Below the pieces are notes generated by a model. The model ran no database searches. It saw nothing but the letters and a program-made list of their open reading frames with translations, and was not told where the DNA came from. From Protonemura montana (taxonomy: Eukaryota > Arthropoda > Insecta > Plecoptera > Nemouridae), in NCBI GenBank assembly GCA_947568835.1, contig OX387608.1, forward strand, positions 12,872,001 through 12,936,000: a stretch of 64,000 nucleotides of DNA, given 5' to 3'. A program made the position numbers and the translations under genes. This document shows, piece after piece, positions 57,536-64,000 of this stretch. How positions within the stretch are numbered: the stretch's first letter is position 1; every line of letters starts with the position of its first letter.

Positions 57536-60500
57536 ATGAATGCCGTTATATCTTTATGCCATTTCTGTGAACTTCACGGGCCCAGTGTACTTTTAAGCAC
57601 TCAAGCCTATCATGATGCCTGCGACAGCTTAACACTTGAACGAAAATCCTTCTACGGAAATGTTGAGAGTCTCTCATGCAAAAAGCGTGAAGTGAACTGC
57701 GAGGCTTGCCAATCATTGGATTCCTCCAAAAGCGGTTTCATCAGCAACGACCATGAAGGGAGAATAAGCTACCTGAGCACACAACAGCCGATGCAGTGTA
57801 ATGTAGCCTCACTCGTTCATCAAGCATGCATAAGAAGCCTCAGCTGTGAGGTTAGTATGTCTGCGAATGAATACTGTTGCAACTAAACCTCTCTTTTGCA
57901 TAAATATTTTGCTCTGCTTTATGTCATTTATTGAGTAAAGATACTTTTTTCTTCCATGCTAACTACTATATGATATCTCTGCCACGTTTTGGCATGCTTA
58001 GAACAACAAGTACTTATGTTCTGCAGGTAAGCCCTGGCAAAGAGGGTACCGTGTTTTTTGGCGATGAACAACGGGGACACGTACTTAGCCGTACGTTCTT
58101 CCTTCGAGATGCGCAAGCCCGTGGCTTCCATCGCTGGTTCAGTGTCACAGTCCTAGCAAGGGACAAACTTTACCTGCTTCACTCGTGGCCTTTCTTTACT
58201 GAGCAGATAGCCACTCTAGTCGCTGAATTGCAGGAAAAGGCAGCACAGGTAAGCTACTATGTACTCTTTGCAGAGTTGTCTTCTGAATCAATAATGAAGC
58301 AGGTTTTTAAATGTTAGTGCAGATAGATTAATCGGAAAAAACTTAGTTATTCGTATCGGTACAAACAAGATTTGTGATCATAACCGTCCAGAACCTACAA
58401 TATAGATTCTTTTAAAAATGATCACATCTTTCACAAATCTTACACATCTTCTATTATTCACATCATGAGCTCCAAGGTCTTAGCAGTGATTGTGTATAGG
58501 TTTATAATATCTGCCTTAGGTCTGGCTTAAAAAAAAAGGATTATGCTACAAATATGTGATCAAAATCCCAAAGAGTCTTGAGAACCAACAAGGTCATCTT
58601 CTCAACAGGTGTATGCCCTCGAGCAAACGGAGCGGCCGCAGAGGGCCCTGCGGCTATCAGCGGCAAATGGGGCCGAGCCGCTGACTAACAAGGCATCGCG
58701 TTCTCCGTCCGAACTGACGGCTGACGCTCGGCTTCTGCCGCGGTTGCATCTGCGTTTTGCGTGGCTCCTCCGCGCCGCCGCTGACAGGCTGGTCGAACGT
58801 ATGCCTGCACCGCCACCTTCTCTAGAACCAGCGCTAATGCATCATGGTACGTTGCGTTAGGCTTACTTTCCTGCTTATTTGTAATTACCTCTTTTATCTT
58901 CCAAGCGTTTTGTAGAACTAAATTAATCTTAGGGAATCACCCATTACAACAAAATAATGGTGGCCACACTTATCAGAACAAAATTTTGACATACTTTTAC
59001 TTAACTTGTAATGTGTTTAGTTCGCATTGTGCGCTTTCCTGAAAAAGTACTTGGGAGTGAAAACTTTGGGAGTTATTTTGACAAAAGAAAAAAAAAATGT
59101 AATAGTTAAAAGAAACCTTCTGTAAACCTGTCAGTTTAATACTTTGTCTACAACATACTCAATTTCTAGAATACTAACTTGAACGGTGCGGCCAGGAAAC
59201 GTGTCGAAAGATTGGTCTGAAATCGGTAGGGATCTTTCCTCTTAACTCCCCTTTTCCCTTTTGGCACTTTTACCATTATCATTCAATTCAAGTTTTCTTC
59301 AAACTCACCTATCAAATGGCAGTTTTAAATGGAAAATATAATTCAAAGCAGATACCTAAGTAATTACAAGTGGTACATGCAAAACGACTATCTTTTCTAG
59401 TACCAAATATTTGAATGTAGATTTTCGGTTAATTTATTTTCTGTGTATTTTACAGAGACTGAGGAAGGCTTTAAAATCGTTTACATGGAGCAACCGCAGC
59501 AAGACGGAGTCACAACTGAAGTGCCGGGTTCCTCTCCGGTCATCGGTAGTTTGCGGCAGCTTCGTAAAGTCCTTGGTACAGAACCGTTTCTCTCCCTGTG
59601 CTACGCTCTGCTGGTTGGTCTGCAGGTATGGCCCGTGCTTTAACGTTTACGATTAGTACGGAATTTACCAGATGAAAGGCCGCGATAGAAGAGTCTTGAT
59701 TATCCAGACAATCAATACTCTTCAACGGCCGGCTACTCTCAGAGTTCCATTACTCTATCTTTAACTTCTGCCCTATTTATCATATCTAGACTTTTGGAGC
59801 AACGCAACAGGTTTACGTTTACGTAATTTAGTATTTGATCTGTAAATAATGATCAGAGTGGTCCCAGAAACCTCTACAAAAATTTTGCTGATGGGCTTAG
59901 AAATTCAACTATTTTTTGATCAATGGTGGAAATAGAATCTAATGATGTTCAAGTATAACAGATGTTGTCAGGGTAAGTAGACTTTCTCTAATATTGAGAG
60001 TAAGAGAAAGTTTTTCAGTGGTCTGCTAAGAATTTAACAGTGCGGTAATTTTTTATTGGCTTGGCTACACCATTCACGAAAATATATATATATTTTTAAT
60101 AGTGTAAATTACTGTATACCTGGCCCTAAATATTCCTCTTCGTTTTGTATGTTGAAATTAAACACCTTTCTTACATACAAATTAAAAATAACTTTTGTGA
60201 TTTAAAAATTTTGGGAAAAAATGTGCATTTTTTTTCTAGAAGTTTGCTTCTGGAAGTTGAAAAGTAGAGACAAATATGCTATGTTTATTTCTTTCTATTA
60301 GCTGAAAAGTATTTTAGAACCAATCTTGAATAAAACTGTACAAGCTACAAAATGTCTGGAAAAATAGTTATTTTTATTAGCTGGCATTTTAAAACCCAAT
60401 TTGAATACATTTTTTAGACTTGTGCTAATATCAGGTACATGAGTCTTAAATGCAACGAATCTTGTTCAGGTAGTGGTCCGTGGACAGCCGTTAAGCATCG

Positions 60501-61763
60501 TAAAGAGTGTTGTCCGCCGCCTCTCCGACCTCGTGCCTCCCGTCTGCTGCCGGCTCGTTCTCAACTCGGAGGAATACCTCGAGCCTGGCCGGACAAACTT
60601 GCTTGGTCTCGAAACCAAGGTAGCCGTGCCGAGACCAAGTGTCCAGGTTGTACGGCTGGACATTCTGCCACCGGATGCAAGGGAATTTCCCATAGATCCA
60701 GAGAAATATTCGTACAAGATTGCGTGGAGCGGGGAGATGCCAGCTAAATGTGAGTTATGTTGTTTGTTTTCAACCTAATATAATGGTAAACAAAGCTGAT
60801 GCCGAAACACCTGCGACCAGTGAAGATCGGGATTTGATTTCTCATGTAGGCACCAATTTTTGAGAGGTTATTCAGGTTTCTAACAATAAAATAATTTGTG
60901 CATTGCAAGCATTTACAATTTAAATCAGATTTCATGACACAAACAATCAGTCATGTTGCAATCAGCCATTTCTACCTCCTTTCTGCTTCCCCATTTGAAA
61001 TACATTTATTACCTAACACAAATAAAAGTCAAGCCTTAACACGGAAAGTTCATTGAAAGATTGAAGCTTTGCCAGTCACAGAGATATTACTGCAAAAGTC
61101 CCCCAAGGCAACTGATTACTCTGTTTTTTTCTCACTAAGGTTTATATATTTGTTGTCAAAAAATTTGATAAATTCGCCACTTTTGCCGATTAGATTGGTT
61201 TCACCGAACTAATAATTTCGTACTGGATAAGTAAAGAAATAAGAAAACACTTGTCGTACTGTCTTTGCATGGATCAAATATTTTGTGTCTTGAATCTATG
61301 TGTTTTGAAAGGCAGAATTTTTGGAGTTTACAGTGCTGACATATTCAAAATGGTTACCGAAATAGAGGCTGTGGAACGTTATCTATTCACGTTAAAAAAC
61401 ATCTTTAAGTCGACACAGTCCTCTTTGTTTTAGGTCCGACCCTACTCTCAAAAATGGAGAAGGCGATCGAAAATGAAATTCTCAATGACTCTGTGTTGAC
61501 ATGTCATTTTGAAGCCCTTAAGGAGGAATGGCTCAAGTAAGTATTCTTATAAACGTCATACTTGTGAGACATGCTTGTGAGGTAGCGCCTAGTACGTACT
61601 AATTTGTAAAAAACTTCACAGCATCGCCACTGTCATCGGCAGACTGGACCAAACTTCGGTAGATTCCTCAACATTTAACAGTTTGCTACAAACGTTGGGA
61701 GCGCAAGAACAGGACAAGACTCTGTTGCAATTTTGGGCAGCGTCTCTTTCCAAGACGAGGTAA
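57536..61763 (+). CDS. FLCN: Folliculin
   Basis: Seven exons: 57536-57850, 58027-58248, 58609-58846, 59456-59625, 60470-60749, 61434-61536, 61622-61763; 489 aa (human 579). Folliculin, with FNIP, is a GAP for RagC/D at the lysosome and so controls mTORC1 and TFEB/TFE3 signalling. The start gives MNAVISLCHFCELHGPSVL, the family signature. Then C..C (CEACQSLDSSKSGFIS, zinc-like cysteine pair), QACIRSLSCEV, the longin block (VFFGDEQRGHVLSRTFFLRD; ARGFHRWFSVTV; LYLLHSWPFF), and the DENN-like half (LRQLRKVLGTEPF; GPTLL-type exon 6; HFEALKEEWLN; LQFWAASLSKTR). The DENN arginine-finger loop could not be assigned with confidence. The middle low-complexity linker is shorter than in vertebrates. The stop directly follows an AGG codon that resembles a donor (AGGTAA), but family length and a nearby AATAAA support ending here. 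Confidence 0.96.
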
Positions 61764-61829
61764 CAAAACGCCCACAATTAACAGAAACAAACATTTTATT
61801 TATAGTACACACACACACATGTACAGTTC

Positions 61830-61835
61830 AATAAA
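61830..61835 (+). terminator. Candidate polyadenylation signal of FLCN
   Basis: AATAAA 67 bases after the FLCN stop codon. Confidence 0.5.
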
Positions 61836-61900
61836 ATAATATATATATTTATTATATTTCATATTTATATTTTACTATTTGTTTACATTGCTATACAAGT

Positions 61901-62200
61901 AGGTAATACTGAAAAAATAATTAGGGTAAAAGTTAACAATATTCGATATTAGTTGTTGCAAATAATGCTCAATTAAAAGTTAACAGTAGGACAGTCATTT
62001 AAAATCATTGGTCTTCTTTGTTGTGCGATGCAATATCTTGCGCGTCGTAAAGTAGGTAACAATTGAAAATAATTTAGATAAATGCTAAGAATATTGGATA
62101 TTTATAGCTAAAAAATGCTGAATTATAACCAATACAAGAACAGTCGTTAAACATCATTGGTCTTCTCTGTTGTGTGGTGCAATAACAAACCTTGAACGCC
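61901..62200. repeat. Imperfect tandem duplication, 149-bp offset
   Basis: ACAGTCATTTAAAATCATTG then GTCTTCTTTGTTGTGCGATG at 61991 recurs as ACAGTCGTTAAACATCATTG then GTCTTCTCTGTTGTGTGGTG at 62140. Upstream text (AGGTAA, AATATT, AATGCT, AATTA) is also colinear but diverged. Confidence 0.7.
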
Positions 62201-64000
62201 GTACAGCTTTAAAAAGAGCGTCTAGTGGCAACATCTCCAGCCGCAGCCGACGATAATTCAATGATTGCCTCCTGTTGCCGCCAGCTTTGTCGGCACGGGC
62301 AGCGGAAGAACCAGGAGCGTGGCCAAGATTGCAAAGCTATTGCGTAATTTCACGAACCTTTCCAAGTCTAATGCGTTATACTTTCAAAGTGGCGAAAGCC
62401 ATGTCGGTTAAGCGGAACCGTCCAATCAGTAGAAAATAAATTCCTTATAAATTAGGGGTTTCTTATTTGGAATAGAACCATATCTGTTAGCTATAGTGTC
62501 TTTTAAAATTAAGCACATCCGTAAGCATGTGCTTAAAGAGCGGCAAAACGCATAACAATAAATTAGCTCTCGTTGATTGTTTCCTGCCAACATATTTGGC
62601 TTGAGGTAATCACATTATTGTAGCCCAATTTTCAAAATAGGAGAGTGTAGTGTTTTTAAGTGTCATGTGGTGATAAATGACGTAAGTCGTTGTAAATGGG
62701 GCTTAATTAATTGCACTGAAAGTGGACTTTCTTATTGACTGATAACTCATAATAATACTGGACTATGGTGTCCTGTTTTGCAAATACAAGATATGATATC
62801 AGGCTAGATTATAAATTACTTCACAACTAAAATCCTTTCCTAAACTAAATTATTATCTACATGCCTAACCTTGTTATCTAGTGGCATAACTACCTCTACA
62901 GGTAATGTTAAAAGTTGACAGTCTCTAGTAATTTGTACCTAGTTTAGTGCACAAGATAAAATGCGTTTGCGTTGCTTCCCACGGCTTGCAAGGAATGACC
63001 AGAATATGTGAGCTTGCCTAAAGTCTGTCTGGATAACGCTGACAAATGTTATTTTCTGGAACCGTGTTTGCATTGTCTAGATTGCACGTTATGCTAATCT
63101 TACCACATGCATTGGAAGGAACGAGTTCTAATAGTTAACTAAAAAAGCTGGTTTGTTAGATAATGGGGAAACTATTTTTCTTGGTTTTTGATTAAATATT
63201 ACTATCAAAAACAACCTGATTAATCAGATTATTTGATTATAGTTGAGAGAGTGTCCATGTAAACAAAAGAAAAAAAGTTCTAAGGCTTATCTAACATATC
63301 AGTATTTGTAATAAAATAATTAGCAACAGCGTACCTTCCATATGTTGTGTCCGATAATCGTAAAATTTCTATCAGTTAAATATATTAACAATAAAGTGGG
63401 AAAGTTCCCGATTGCGTTTTTTTAAAAAGTCAACTTGAGCTAGACTTGCGCTACTCTCAAGAACCACGCCTTGCGTGAAGAGCGTGGTTCCAGCTACTTT
63501 GTGGCAGCACGGGCAGTCGTTGAATTGAGCACGGTACCGCAACCGAGAAATTTGCATAACAGCGGAACAAGATATGTCAACAGTGCGGTTGAAAAACCAT
63601 CGTTAGTAACGAGATCTCCGACTTCAAACAGTTTATGGATCAAAAACGATATTCTAGTTTAAAAACTGGAAATTTTCGACTGTAATTTGGCTTAGAATCA
63701 GTCATCTAGCGATTTAAAAGTTCTTAAAGAGGCGCCGACTCTAAGTGAGGTAAAAGTTTACAACCTTTTTCTTATACCGACTCTGTACCCTACCAAAAAT
63801 CCAAAGTGGATTGCTAGATAAGAAGAGGCTTACACTTGACAATATGATCGTATCACAGAAAACTAACTGTCTCTAGGCAAATATTTATTGAAATAGCCTA
63901 AGTTTATTTTATTGCTCAAAATTTTAACGCGTTGGACGCATTAGCACGATATGACAAACTACCAACCACTAACCTAATTTGATATCAAGATGGCATCCGT

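Larger units (their letters stand above)
61764..64000. other. Region after FLCN, no recognised gene
   Basis: The first part is the FLCN 3' UTR. A CA run (61807-61819) is followed by an imperfect duplication with a 149-bp offset (61901-62050 and 62052-62200). A perfect 9-bp stem hairpin lies at 63461-63490. Open frames at 62266-62388 (-), 63372-63557 (-) and 63471-63662 (+) show no recognised family. Confidence 0.55.

Noticed and set aside
61758-61765. Donor-like AGGTAA at the end of FLCN suggesting a further exon
   Set aside because: The TAA is in frame, the protein already ends where the family ends, and AATAAA follows 67 bases later.

Overview
This is eukaryotic nuclear DNA from an animal, most likely an arthropod and possibly an insect. 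Evidence: about ten-exon genes with GT-AG introns, AT-rich introns and spacers, a (TTAGG)n tract of the arthropod telomere type (36659-36787), and many small transposable elements, including a 5S-rRNA-derived SINE family. No bacterial, viral or CRISPR features were seen. I assembled the exons by reading frame, splice consensus and family resemblance; all summed exon lengths are consistent in phase.

Layout: 426-12569 (+) holds a 5'-truncated M13 (neprilysin/ECE-type) zinc metallopeptidase. 13857-18119 (-) holds a PAK1IP1-like WD40 ribosome-biogenesis factor with a long acidic/basic tail. 20970-26788 (+) holds ENOSF1 (L-fuconate dehydratase, enolase superfamily). 27769-28459 (-) is HINT3 and 28882-32559 (+) is RMC1 (Mic1/Bulli), a head-to-head pair. 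33143-33868 (-) is a secreted, cysteine-rich, IL-17-like cytokine, tail-to-tail with RMC1. 35079-49529 (-) is VPS8 (CORVET subunit, 20 exons, 1281 aa). 50843-57096 (+) is a thioredoxin-domain protein of the TXNDC3/NME8 group without NDK domains. 57536-61763 (+) is folliculin (FLCN). 61764-64000 has no recognised gene.

Functionally, three genes within about 33 kb act on the endosome-lysosome system: RMC1 (Mon1-Ccz1 Rab7 GEF), VPS8 (Rab5/CORVET tethering) and FLCN (Rag GTPase/lysosomal mTORC1 control). I cannot tell from one window whether that clustering means anything.

The non-coding part is rich in mobile DNA: six 5S-type SINE copies (one fills an entire intron, one was split by a PIF/Harbinger-like element), a long-TIR MITE family with 7-bp target duplications, a cluster of Helitron-like 3' ends containing the TTAGG tract, a 43-bp minisatellite, and an unclassified dispersed repeat of about 130 bp. 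The most notable single item is the IL-17-like gene.
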